Shown here piece after piece: positions 1-6,342 of a stretch of DNA of 7,046 bases. Below the pieces are notes generated by a model. The model ran no database searches. It was given only the letters and a program-made list of their open reading frames with translations, and had not been told where the DNA came from. The first letter of the stretch is position 1, and each line of letters begins with the position of its first letter. This DNA comes from Deltaproteobacteria bacterium. Lineage in GTDB: Bacteria > Desulfobacterota > Deferrimicrobia > Deferrimicrobiales > Deferrimicrobiaceae. The position numbers and the translations under genes are program-made. The stretch is taken from the NCBI GenBank assembly GCA_003513855.1, contig DOTC01000105.1, forward strand, positions 4,016 through 11,061, given 5' to 3'.

Positions 1-798
1 TTCCAGAAGGAGGACACCGTCGTCACGGTGCGGGGGCAGCAGATCGGCGGCGGGACGGTGGCGCTCTTCGCGGGACCGTGCTCGGTCGAGGGGCGGGAGA
101 TGATGCTCGGGATCGGGGAGAAGGTCGCCTCGTTCGGGGCGTCGTTTCTTCGCGGGGGCGCCTTCAAGCCGCGCACCTCCCCGTACGCGTTCCAGGGGCT
201 GGGGGAGGAGGGGCTCCGGTGCCTCGCCGAGGCGCGGGAGGCGACGGGCCTTCCGGTGGCCACCGAGCTCATGGACCCGCGCGACATCGACCTCGTGGGA
301 CGGTATGCCGACGTAATCCAGATCGGGGCGCGGAACATGCAGAACTTCCGGCTCCTCACCGAGGTCGGCCGTCTCGACAAGCCCGTCATCCTCAAGCGGG
401 GGATGAGCGCGACCATCGTGGAGTGGCTGATGTCGGCCGAGTATATCGCATCGGAGGGGAACCGGCAGATCATCCTCTGCGAGCGCGGGGTGCGAACCTT
501 CGAGACGGCTACCCGGAACACGTTCGACGTCTCGGCGATTCCCGTCCTGAAGAGCCTCTCCCATCTCCCGGTGATCGCCGACCCCAGCCACGCCACCGGG
601 AAGATGAGCCTGGTCGAGCCTCTCGCCGCCGCGGCCATCGCCGCGGGTGCGGACGGCGTCATGGTGGAGGTCCACCACGACCCCGAAACGGCCCTGTCGG
701 ACGGGCCGCAGTCCCTCCGGCCCGAGGCGTTCCGGGAAATGGTGGGGCGGCTCAAGGGGATCGCGGTCGCCATGGGGAAGAAGCTGGGGAACGCGTGA
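1..798 (+). CDS. aroF: 3-deoxy-7-phosphoheptulonate (DAHP) synthase, type I-beta, 5'-truncated by the window
   Basis: Condenses phosphoenolpyruvate with erythrose 4-phosphate to DAHP, the first step of the shikimate pathway, in the cytoplasm. The frame is open from base 1, giving 265 visible residues of a TIM-barrel enzyme. Seen motifs are GPCSVE (25-30), the [11 protein letters not shown] loop (56-66), [10 protein letters not shown] (107-116), LKRGMSATI (131-139), [16 protein letters not shown] (161-176) and DPSHATG (194-200). The expected metal ligands are Cys27, His197, Glu223 and Asp234. Their spacings of 170, 26 and 11 equal those I recall for Thermotoga maritima DAHP synthase (Cys102, His272, Glu298, Asp309). 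By that comparison about 75 N-terminal residues lie upstream, including the ferredoxin-like domain that carries feedback control in the Thermotoga enzyme, so regulation cannot be judged here. The first residues (FQKEDTVV) fit the linker between that domain and the barrel. The stop overlaps the tyrA start. The related KDO8P synthase is less likely given the strong DAHP-synthase motifs. Confidence 0.96.
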   Translation, partial: FQKEDTVVTVRGQQIGGGTVALFAGPCSVEGREMMLGIGEKVASFGASFLRGGAFKPRTSPYAFQGLGEEGLRCLAEAREATGLPVATELMDPRDIDLVGRYADVIQIGARNMQNFRLLTEVGRLDKPVILKRGMSATIVEWLMSAEYIASEGNRQIILCERGVRTFETATRNTFDVSAIPVLKSLSHLPVIADPSHATGKMSLVEPLAAAAIAAGADGVMVEVHHDPETALSDGPQSLRPEAFREMVGRLKGIAVAMGKKLGNA

Positions 799-1637
799 TC
801 GCGAAGCGTCTCGGCATCGTGGGGCTGGGCCTCATCGGGGGGTCCCTCGCCCTTTCGCTCCGGGGAAAGAGGGGCGGACCCGAGGTCTGGGGGTGCGACC
901 GGAGCGGGGAATCCGTGCGGCTGGCGCTTACGGCCGGTGCCATTGCCCGGGCCTGCACCGTGGCCGAAATCGCGGCGTGCGACATCGTCGTGGTCTGCGT
1001 CCCGGTGATCCGCTCGATCGGGCTCATCCGGCGCATCGGGAAGAGGATGCGGCCGGGGTCGGTGCTGACGGACGTGGGAAGCGTCAAGACGGAGATCGTG
1101 AAAGCGGGGCAGGAGAGCATGGCCAGCGGCGCGGAGTTCGTCGGCGGCCACCCGATCGCAGGAACGGAAAACTCGGGATACGCCGCGGCCGGACCGTCCC
1201 TGTTCCGCGGGAAGACGTCGATCGTCACCCCGGCGGGAGGAAACAGCGAGTCGGCATTGCGCCGCGTCGAGGCGATGTGGAGGAGGACGGGCGCCCGGCC
1301 CCTGCGGATGGACCCGGAGACGCACGACCACGTGTTCGCCTACGTTTCCCACCTCCCCCACGTCGTGGCCTACGCCCTGGTCCATTCGGTTGCGACCCTC
1401 GACTCCCGGGTCCCTCTCGGCTACTCCGCGGGCGGGTTCCGGGACTTCACGAGGATCGCTTCGAGCAACCCGGAGATGTGGAAGGAGATCGTCCTCCAGA
1501 ACCGGGCCGAGGTCCTCCGGTCGACCGCGCACTACCGGAAGAACTTCGCGCAGCTCGAGCAACTCATCCGGCGGGGGGACGGACAGGGGCTTCTGGCCTA
1601 CTTCCGCCGGTCGAAGCGGACGAGGGACCGTCTGTAG
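795..1637 (+). CDS. tyrA: Prephenate dehydrogenase (TyrA family)
   Basis: Oxidatively decarboxylates prephenate to 4-hydroxyphenylpyruvate with NAD(P)+, committing chorismate-derived carbon to tyrosine. The 280-residue protein opens with a Rossmann fold: [12 protein letters not shown] (8-19) binds the dinucleotide and Asp35 (WGCDRS) ends beta-2, which usually favours NAD+. The family signatures follow: TDVGSVK (92-98), [13 protein letters not shown] (117-129) with the probable catalytic His119, [14 protein letters not shown] (182-195), and [16 protein letters not shown] (214-229) in the helical dimerisation domain. There is no chorismate mutase fusion and no C-terminal ACT domain, so it is the short monofunctional form. 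The GTG start at 795 overlaps the aroF stop as GTGA; the Rossmann strand begins at once, which fixes this start although the Shine-Dalgarno (GGGGA, 786-790) is mediocre. The open frame extends upstream through aroF, but that part is not protein-like. Arogenate as a substrate cannot be excluded from sequence alone. Confidence 0.95.
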   Translation: MIAKRLGIVGLGLIGGSLALSLRGKRGGPEVWGCDRSGESVRLALTAGAIARACTVAEIAACDIVVVCVPVIRSIGLIRRIGKRMRPGSVLTDVGSVKTEIVKAGQESMASGAEFVGGHPIAGTENSGYAAAGPSLFRGKTSIVTPAGGNSESALRRVEAMWRRTGARPLRMDPETHDHVFAYVSHLPHVVAYALVHSVATLDSRVPLGYSAGGFRDFTRIASSNPEMWKEIVLQNRAEVLRSTAHYRKNFAQLEQLIRRGDGQGLLAYFRRSKRTRDRL

Positions 1638-1638
1638 C

Positions 1639-2916
1639 ATGGGAAGAACGACAAAGGTATCCGGGACCGTCACCGTCCCCGGAGACAAGTCGATCAGCCA
1701 CCGGGCCGTGATGCTCGCCTCGATGGCCGAGGGGCAAAGCCGGATCCGGGGGTTCCTCCCCGCGGAGGACACCCTGCGGACGGTGGGGATGATGATCGCG
1801 CTGGGCGTCGACCTTCAGGAACGTTCGCCCACGGAGATTCTTGTCCGGGGAGGCGGGATGCGGTCGTTCGTGGAGCCTCAGGACGTCATCGACGCGGGAA
1901 ACTCCGGGACTTCCATCCGGATCGGGGCCGGGATTCTCGCCGCCCAGCCGTTCCTGTCCATCGTGACCGGCGACCCGTATCTCCGCCGCCGGCCGATGGG
2001 GCGCATCGTGACCCCGCTCACCCGGATGGGCGCGGTGATCACCGGCCGGAGAGAAAACACCCTTCCGCCCCTGTGCATCCGGGGGGGGAACCTGCGGGGG
2101 ATCCGGTACGAGATGCCCGTGGCGTCCGCCCAGGTGAAATCGTCGATCCTCCTGGCCGGCCTCTACGCCGATTCCCCCGTGACCGTGGCCGAGCCGTTCC
2201 CTTCCAGGGACCACACCGAGAGGATGCTCCTGTCGATGGGGGCCCGGGTCGTGCAAGAGGGGAATGAGGTCACCGTCCACCCCCCGGAGCGTCTCCGGCC
2301 TCTTTCGATGACCGTTCCGGGCGACATCTCGTCGGCCTCGTTCTTCATGGTGCTGGCCGCCTGTGTTCCCGGCTCGACCCTGCACATTCCCTCGGTCGGG
2401 GTCAACCCGGGCAGGACCGGCCTGGTTTCCGTGCTGCGGAGAATGGGCGCGGATGTTCGGTTTGCCTCCCCCCGGGAGGAGGGGGGCGAGCCGGTGGCCG
2501 ACATCGTGGTCCACGGGCGAGGACTCGGTGCGGCGGAGGTTCCCCCCGAGGAGGTTCCCTCCCTCATCGACGAGATCCCGGCTCTCTGCGTGGCCGCCTC
2601 CATGGCGGAGGGGCGCACGGAGATCCGGGGGGCGACCGAGCTTCGCGTCAAGGAATCCGACCGTATCGGCGCGATGGTCAAGGAGCTTTCCGCTCTCGGC
2701 GTGTCGTGCGGCGAGTATCCCGACGGTCTGTGGGTGCACGGACCGGCCCGGATCGCCCCGGGCACGGAAGTCGAAAGCCACGGGGACCACCGGATCGCCA
2801 TGTCGCTGATGGTCCTCTCCGCGGCGGCGGGCGTGCCGGTGAAGGTGTCCGACACGGCGTGCATCGCCACATCGTTCCCCGGGTTCCCCGAAGCGCTGCG
2901 CGAGGTCGCCCGGTGA
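1639..2916 (+). CDS. aroA: 5-enolpyruvylshikimate-3-phosphate (EPSP) synthase
   Basis: Transfers the enolpyruvyl group of phosphoenolpyruvate to shikimate 3-phosphate, the sixth shikimate step and the target of glyphosate. It is 425 residues, the normal length, made of two inside-out alpha/beta domains. Visible active-site motifs are PGDKSISHRA (14-23, with the phosphate-binding Lys17), DAGNSGTSIR (85-94), the RRRPM segment (116-120), SAQVKS (163-168), RDHTE (190-194), the catalytic Asp311-Glu312 in SLIDEIPAL, LRVKESDRI (335-343) and HGDHRIAM (381-388). GDKS, SAQxK and RxHxE are motifs I recall as marking the class II, often glyphosate-tolerant, enzymes. The fourth expected motif, NxTR, reads NPGR here (256-259), and the glyphosate-critical glycine (Gly90 in GNSGT) is retained, so tolerance is not predictable. 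The ATG follows the tyrA stop by one base, with GAGGGA at 1622-1627 as ribosome site 11 bases upstream. The stop overlaps the cmk start. Confidence 0.96.
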   Translation: MGRTTKVSGTVTVPGDKSISHRAVMLASMAEGQSRIRGFLPAEDTLRTVGMMIALGVDLQERSPTEILVRGGGMRSFVEPQDVIDAGNSGTSIRIGAGILAAQPFLSIVTGDPYLRRRPMGRIVTPLTRMGAVITGRRENTLPPLCIRGGNLRGIRYEMPVASAQVKSSILLAGLYADSPVTVAEPFPSRDHTERMLLSMGARVVQEGNEVTVHPPERLRPLSMTVPGDISSASFFMVLAACVPGSTLHIPSVGVNPGRTGLVSVLRRMGADVRFASPREEGGEPVADIVVHGRGLGAAEVPPEEVPSLIDEIPALCVAASMAEGRTEIRGATELRVKESDRIGAMVKELSALGVSCGEYPDGLWVHGPARIAPGTEVESHGDHRIAMSLMVLSAAAGVPVKVSDTACIATSFPGFPEALREVAR

Positions 2917-3608
2917 GGGAGAGGCCCATCGTGGCGATCGACGGCCCCTCCGGATCGGGGAAGACGACGGTCTCGAAACGTCTGGCGCAGAGGGCCCGCC
3001 TCACCCGGCTGGACACGGGGGCAATGTACCGTGCGTGCGCCCTCGCGGCCCAATGGGCCGGGATCCCGTGGTCCGACGGGGTGCGGCTCGGCCGGATGTG
3101 CGCCGGGCTTGCGATCGAGTTCCGGGGGGAAGGGGAGGAGATCCGGGTCATCCTCTCCGGGAAGGACGTAAGCGACGCGATCCGGACCCCTGGAATCAGC
3201 ATGGGGGCGTCGGAGGTCTCGGCCCACCCCCCGGTGCGGGAGGCCATGGTGGCCCTCCAGCAAAAGATGGGCGAAGGAGGCGGGGTCGTCCTCGAGGGGC
3301 GCGACACGGGGACGGTGGTCTTCCCGGACGCCGATGCGAAGTTTTTCCTCGATGCCCACGCGGCGGTCAGGGCCCTGCGTCGGTACCGCGAGTGGGGGGC
3401 GGGGGAAGGAAAGACGTATGAGGAGGTCCTCAAAGAAGTTCTCCGGCGGGACATCCAGGACAGCACGAGGGAGCATTCCCCGCTCCGGATCGCCGAAGGG
3501 GCGGTTGTCATCGACTCGACGACCCTGACGGTGGAGGAGGTGGTCGAGGAGATGCTGCGCGGCATTCCGGAAACGGTCGGAGGGACCGGCGGTGGAGGGA
3601 AGCCGTGA
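2913..3608 (+). CDS. cmk: (d)CMP kinase (cytidylate kinase)
   Basis: Phosphorylates CMP and dCMP with ATP, recycling cytidine monophosphate for nucleic-acid and phospholipid synthesis; cytoplasmic P-loop enzyme. The 231 residues match the usual length of about 220-230. The Walker A loop is GPSGSGKTT (11-19). The CMP-binding parts are LDTGAMYRA (33-41), GRDTGTVVFPDADAKFF (129-145) and RRDIQDSTREHSPL (178-191). Arg40, Arg130, Asp131, Arg179, Asp183 and Arg186 correspond to the CMP-contacting residues I recall from the E. coli enzyme. The C-terminus ends in a glycine-rich tail (GGTGGGGKP) whose codons also form the ribosome-binding region of ispH. The GTG start overlaps the aroA stop as GTGA and has GAGG (2902-2905) seven bases upstream; the first beta strand (PIVAIDGPSG) begins at residue 5, so no earlier start is needed. 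The order aroA-cmk-rpsA is also known in E. coli. Confidence 0.96.
   Translation: MRERPIVAIDGPSGSGKTTVSKRLAQRARLTRLDTGAMYRACALAAQWAGIPWSDGVRLGRMCAGLAIEFRGEGEEIRVILSGKDVSDAIRTPGISMGASEVSAHPPVREAMVALQQKMGEGGGVVLEGRDTGTVVFPDADAKFFLDAHAAVRALRRYREWGAGEGKTYEEVLKEVLRRDIQDSTREHSPLRIAEGAVVIDSTTLTVEEVVEEMLRGIPETVGGTGGGGKP
3594..3600 (+). promoter_or_regulatory. Ribosome binding site of ispH
   Basis: GGAGGGA lies inside the last codons of cmk, with GGAGG (3594-3598) six bases before the GTG at 3605. This supports the GTG over the internal ATG at 3620. A second GGAGGGA copy sits 15 bases upstream (3579-3585), with its GGAGG in the loop of a possible five-base-pair hairpin (3574-3588). Confidence 0.75.
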
Positions 3609-4495
3609 GGCGCATCCTCATGGCCCGCAGCGCGGGGTTCTGCTTCGGCGTAAAGAGGGCGATCGCCCTTGCCAACGAAACGGCCAAAGGGGAGGGATCC
3701 CCTGCCTCCGGGGAGGTCCCGATCTTCTCCCTCGGGCCTCTGATCCACAACCCCCAGACCGTGGAGGAGCTCGAGAAGAGGGGAGTTACCGTCGTCCAGT
3801 CGGTGGACGAGGTCCCGTGCGGAAAGGTCATCGTCCGGTCCCATGGCATCACGCGGACCGACCACGAGTCCCTTGTCGCGAAGGGGGTGCGCATCGTCGA
3901 CGCGACGTGCCCCTTCGTGAACAAGGCCCAGGAGCACGCGAGGTTTCTGAGCGTCGAAGGGTACGCCGTGATCGTGGTGGGCGACGCCAACCACCCGGAA
4001 GTAAAAAGCATTGTCAGCTACATCGAGCCCGGGGTTCCCATTCTGACCTCGCTGAAGGAGATCCGGAAGGCGACCGGGGTGCGGAAGGCGGGCATCGTCG
4101 CCCAGACCACCCAGTCGTTCGAGAACCTGATGCAGTTCGTCGGCGAGGCGCTCCGGAAGTTTTCCGAGGTGCGCGTCTTCAACACGATCTGCAACGCCAC
4201 GATTCTCCGACAGAAGGAGTCCACGGCGGTAGCCGGGAAAGCGGACGTCATGATCGTCCTCGGGGGGTACAACAGCGCCAACACGAGGCGGCTCGCGGAG
4301 ATCTGCAAGGAGATCAACCCCCTGACGTACCATATCGAGACGGCCGACGAGCTTCCCGTTGACCTGCTTGCGGGGGCAGGCTGCATCGGGGTGACCGCGG
4401 GGGCGTCGACGCCCCAGTGGATCATCGACGGCCTGGTGGCGAAGATCCGGGAGACGTGGCGGGGCGAAGAGGTCGGCGTGGCGTATTACAAATGA
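3605..4495 (+). CDS. ispH: 4-hydroxy-3-methylbut-2-enyl diphosphate reductase (IspH/LytB)
   Basis: Iron-sulfur enzyme that reduces HMBPP to isopentenyl and dimethylallyl diphosphate, the last step of the MEP isoprenoid pathway; cytoplasmic. The 296 residues cover the whole family core. The three cysteines that hold the 4Fe-4S cluster are Cys13 (GFCFGV), Cys102 (DATCPFV) and Cys196 (TICNAT). The substrate pocket is complete: His48 (LIHNP), His80 (RSHGI), His130 and Glu132 (NHPEV), Thr168 (AQTTQ), Ser224 and Asn226 (NSANT), and Ser268 (AGASTP). The GTG start overlaps the cmk stop as GTGA, with an excellent Shine-Dalgarno (GGAGG, 3594-3598) six bases upstream. An internal ATG at 3620 would delete the first beta strand (RRILMA) and is less likely. 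In many Clostridia IspH is fused to S1 domains; here the frame ends cleanly at 4495 and rpsA is a separate downstream gene. Confidence 0.97.
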   Translation: MRRILMARSAGFCFGVKRAIALANETAKGEGSPASGEVPIFSLGPLIHNPQTVEELEKRGVTVVQSVDEVPCGKVIVRSHGITRTDHESLVAKGVRIVDATCPFVNKAQEHARFLSVEGYAVIVVGDANHPEVKSIVSYIEPGVPILTSLKEIRKATGVRKAGIVAQTTQSFENLMQFVGEALRKFSEVRVFNTICNATILRQKESTAVAGKADVMIVLGGYNSANTRRLAEICKEINPLTYHIETADELPVDLLAGAGCIGVTAGASTPQWIIDGLVAKIRETWRGEEVGVAYYK

Positions 4496-4521
4496 GAAAG
4501 GCCCGATTTTCTGCTTAAGGG

Positions 4522-4549
4522 TTGCATCTTTTACGGGGTATGATATAGG
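4522..4549 (+). promoter_or_regulatory. Candidate sigma-70-type promoter for rpsA-sppA
   Basis: This lies in the only real intergenic gap (4496-4577), an A+T-richer patch in otherwise GC-rich DNA. One reading is a weak -35 TTGCAT (4522-4527), a 16-base spacer, and a -10 TATAGG (4544-4549) preceded by TG at 4541-4542 as in extended -10 elements. An alternative -10 is TATGAT (4539-4544) with a poor -35 TTAAGG (4515-4520), 18-base spacer. In the first reading transcription would start near 4556, leaving a leader of about 20 bases. The -35 match is only three of six. Placement before a highly expressed ribosomal gene supports it, but it is an inference from the sequence pattern. Confidence 0.5.
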
Positions 4550-4563
4550 AGCAGAACATCCCC

Positions 4564-4570
4564 AGAGGAG
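4564..4570 (+). promoter_or_regulatory. Ribosome binding site of rpsA
   Basis: AGAGGAG is a strong Shine-Dalgarno sequence seven bases before the ATG at 4578. A TTG at 4575, in frame one codon earlier, would sit only four bases away, so the ATG is the better start. Confidence 0.8.
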
Positions 4571-4577
4571 TGACTTG

Positions 4578-6338
4578 ATGGACGACAAACCCACAGACCA
4601 GGATCTTCCGGAGGGGCAGACCGGAGAGGAGACCGGGGAAAAGGGAGAAAACGCAAGGACCGAAGACAACTTCGAGAAGATGTTCGCGGAGAGCATCGAG
4701 AACCCCGAGGAGGGTGAGATCATCCACGGGGAGGTGATCAAGGTCCTCAAGGAGTATGTCGCGGTCAACATCAACCGGAAGTCCGAGGGAATGCTCCCGC
4801 TCACCGATCTGACCGAGGAAGAGAGGCAGAACCTGTCTGCCGGGGACCCGATCGACGTGATGGTCGAGCGGTACGACTCCTCCCAGGGATTTGTCCTCCT
4901 GTCGCGGGAGAAGGTCCTGCGGGTGCGGATCTGGGACGACCTGCAGAAGGCCCACGAGGAGGGGACCACCGTCCAGGGAACGATCGTCGCGAAAGTAAAG
5001 GGGGGGTTCACGGTCGACATCGGCGGGGTGAGGGCCTTCCTGCCGGGGAGCCAGGTGGACATCCGGCCGGTTCGGGACACCGATGGCGTGATCGGCCTCG
5101 AGGGCAGATTCAAGGTCCTGAAGCTTTCCCGCAAGAAGACCAACGTCGTCGTCTCGCGTCGTGCCTCCCTCGAAGAGGAGAGGGAGGTCAAGAGGAAAAC
5201 GCTGCTCGACAGTATCCGGGAAGGCGACGAAGTCGTGGCGAAGGTGAAGAATATCACGGACTACGGCGTCTTCATGGACCTGGGCGGGCTCGACGGTCTG
5301 ATGCACGTCACCGACATGGGCTACGGCAAGGTCGCCCACCCCTCCCATGTCTGCAAGGTCGGGGACACGATGCGCGTGAAGGTCATCCGGTTCGACCGGG
5401 AGAAGGGGCGCATCTCCCTGGGGCTGAAGCAGATGCGGCAGGACCCCTGGATCGATATCGAGGAGCGGTACACGGTGGGGGCCAGGCTCTCGGGGCGCGT
5501 CACGAACATCACCCGGTACGGCGCCTTCATCGAGCTCGAGGAGGGCGTCGAGGGGCTCCTCCACATCTCCGAGATGTCCTGGAGCAAGCGCCTCAAGGAC
5601 CCTTCCGAGGTCATGAAGCCCGGCGACACCGTCGACATCGTCGTCCTCAAGCTCGAGAAGGAGAACAAGAAGATCTCCCTCGGGTACAAGCAGCTCCTTG
5701 CCAACCCCTGGGATCAGCTCCGGGCGACGCACCCGGAGGGCTCGGTGGTCGAGGGAGTGGTGAAGAACGTCACCGACTTCGGCGCATTCGTCGACATCGG
5801 CGACGAGATCGACGGTCTGGTTCACATCTCCGACCTCACCTGGAACCAGCGGATCAAGCATCCCGGCGAAGTGCTCAAGAAAGGCGACCGGATCCAGGCG
5901 AAAGTCCTCAAGATCGATCCGGAGTTGCACAAATTCTCGCTCGGGGTCAAGCACCTGTCCCCGGACCCGTGGAGCGGGGTCGAGAGCCGGTTCAAAAAGG
6001 GCGACCACGTCACCGGCCGGATCACCCGGGTGGCCGACTTCGGCGTCTTCGTGGAGGTCGCCGACGGCGTGGAAGGTCTCGTCCACATTTCCGAGCTTTC
6101 CCGCGAGAAGGTCGACTCCCCGGCCACCCTGTTCAAGGAGGGGGGCGAGGTGGGGGCCGTCGTGCTTTCCGTCGACCGGGGCAGCAAGAAGATTTCGCTC
6201 AGCATCCGGGCGTTTCAGGACGGGGCGGAGCGCAAGGACATGGAATCGTACCTGTCTTCTCCTTCCGACCCGCCGCAGGAGACGACGACCGCTTTCGGAG
6301 AGGCTCTGCGGGCCAAGCTGAACATGAACGGGGAATGA
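4578..6338 (+). CDS. rpsA: 30S ribosomal protein S1, six S1 domains
   Basis: Binds mRNA on the small ribosomal subunit and helps unfold and recruit messages for initiation. The 586-residue protein has six S1 (OB-fold) domains at about 46-110, 128-195, 215-285, 302-372, 387-459 and 474-545. Domains 3-6 show the repeat pattern TDYGVFMDL...GLMHVTDM / ISLGLKQ; domain 2 carries KGGFTVDIGGVRAFLPGSQVDIRP, the diverged ribosome-binding form, and domain 1 is also diverged, as in E. coli S1. The segment NFEKMFAESIENPEEG (31-46) aligns with the E. coli N-terminus; the roughly 29 residues before it are an extra acidic, glutamate- and glycine-rich stretch. The C-terminal AFGEALRAKLNMNGE resembles the E. 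coli end. An 82-base gap with a candidate promoter separates it from ispH, and sppA begins about four bases after its stop. Unlike in many Clostridia, it is not fused to IspH. Confidence 0.97.
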   Translation: MDDKPTDQDLPEGQTGEETGEKGENARTEDNFEKMFAESIENPEEGEIIHGEVIKVLKEYVAVNINRKSEGMLPLTDLTEEERQNLSAGDPIDVMVERYDSSQGFVLLSREKVLRVRIWDDLQKAHEEGTTVQGTIVAKVKGGFTVDIGGVRAFLPGSQVDIRPVRDTDGVIGLEGRFKVLKLSRKKTNVVVSRRASLEEEREVKRKTLLDSIREGDEVVAKVKNITDYGVFMDLGGLDGLMHVTDMGYGKVAHPSHVCKVGDTMRVKVIRFDREKGRISLGLKQMRQDPWIDIEERYTVGARLSGRVTNITRYGAFIELEEGVEGLLHISEMSWSKRLKDPSEVMKPGDTVDIVVLKLEKENKKISLGYKQLLANPWDQLRATHPEGSVVEGVVKNVTDFGAFVDIGDEIDGLVHISDLTWNQRIKHPGEVLKKGDRIQAKVLKIDPELHKFSLGVKHLSPDPWSGVESRFKKGDHVTGRITRVADFGVFVEVADGVEGLVHISELSREKVDSPATLFKEGGEVGAVVLSVDRGSKKISLSIRAFQDGAERKDMESYLSSPSDPPQETTTAFGEALRAKLNMNGE

Positions 6339-6342
6339 TCCC

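Noticed and set aside
78..794. In-frame upstream extension of tyrA to 519 residues, suggesting a fusion protein
   Set aside because: The added part is Arg/Gly/Pro-rich and overlaps the real aroF frame; the Rossmann strand begins right after the GTG at 795.
28..798. aroF starting at the GTG at 28, giving a short enzyme without the ferredoxin-like domain, with AAGGAGG at 7-13 as ribosome site
   Set aside because: The frame stays open to base 1 and the upstream codons ([10 protein letters not shown]) match the conserved linker; the spacing of 14 bases is also too long. The AAGGAGG is explained as coding sequence. The possibility of a domain-less form cannot be fully closed without upstream sequence.
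1390..1638. Upstream extensions of aroA (from 1390) and, similarly, of cmk (from 2706)
   Set aside because: Both extensions are low-complexity Arg/Ser/Gly/Pro-rich shadows of the preceding gene, while the family N-termini fit the starts at 1639 and 2913.
4495..4515. Possible terminator after ispH (AGAAA and TTTCT around GGCCCGAT)
   Set aside because: The stem would be five mostly A-T pairs with no following T-run, too weak for an intrinsic terminator.
2678..5257. 859-codon open frame on the minus strand across aroA, cmk, ispH and rpsA
   Set aside because: It is antisense to four well-supported genes, has a Ser/Arg/Pro/Thr-rich composition without recognisable motifs, and crosses the intergenic promoter region. 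Long antisense frames are expected from GC-biased third codon positions.
4515..6086. 523-codon minus-strand open frame opposite rpsA, rich in Asp, Leu, Val and His
   Set aside because: Its repetitive appearance only mirrors the S1 domain repeats on the other strand, and no family is recognisable.
5230..6215. DNA-level direct repeats within rpsA
   Set aside because: The similarity follows the repeated S1 domains at protein level and is degenerate in the DNA, so it is not a separate repeat element.
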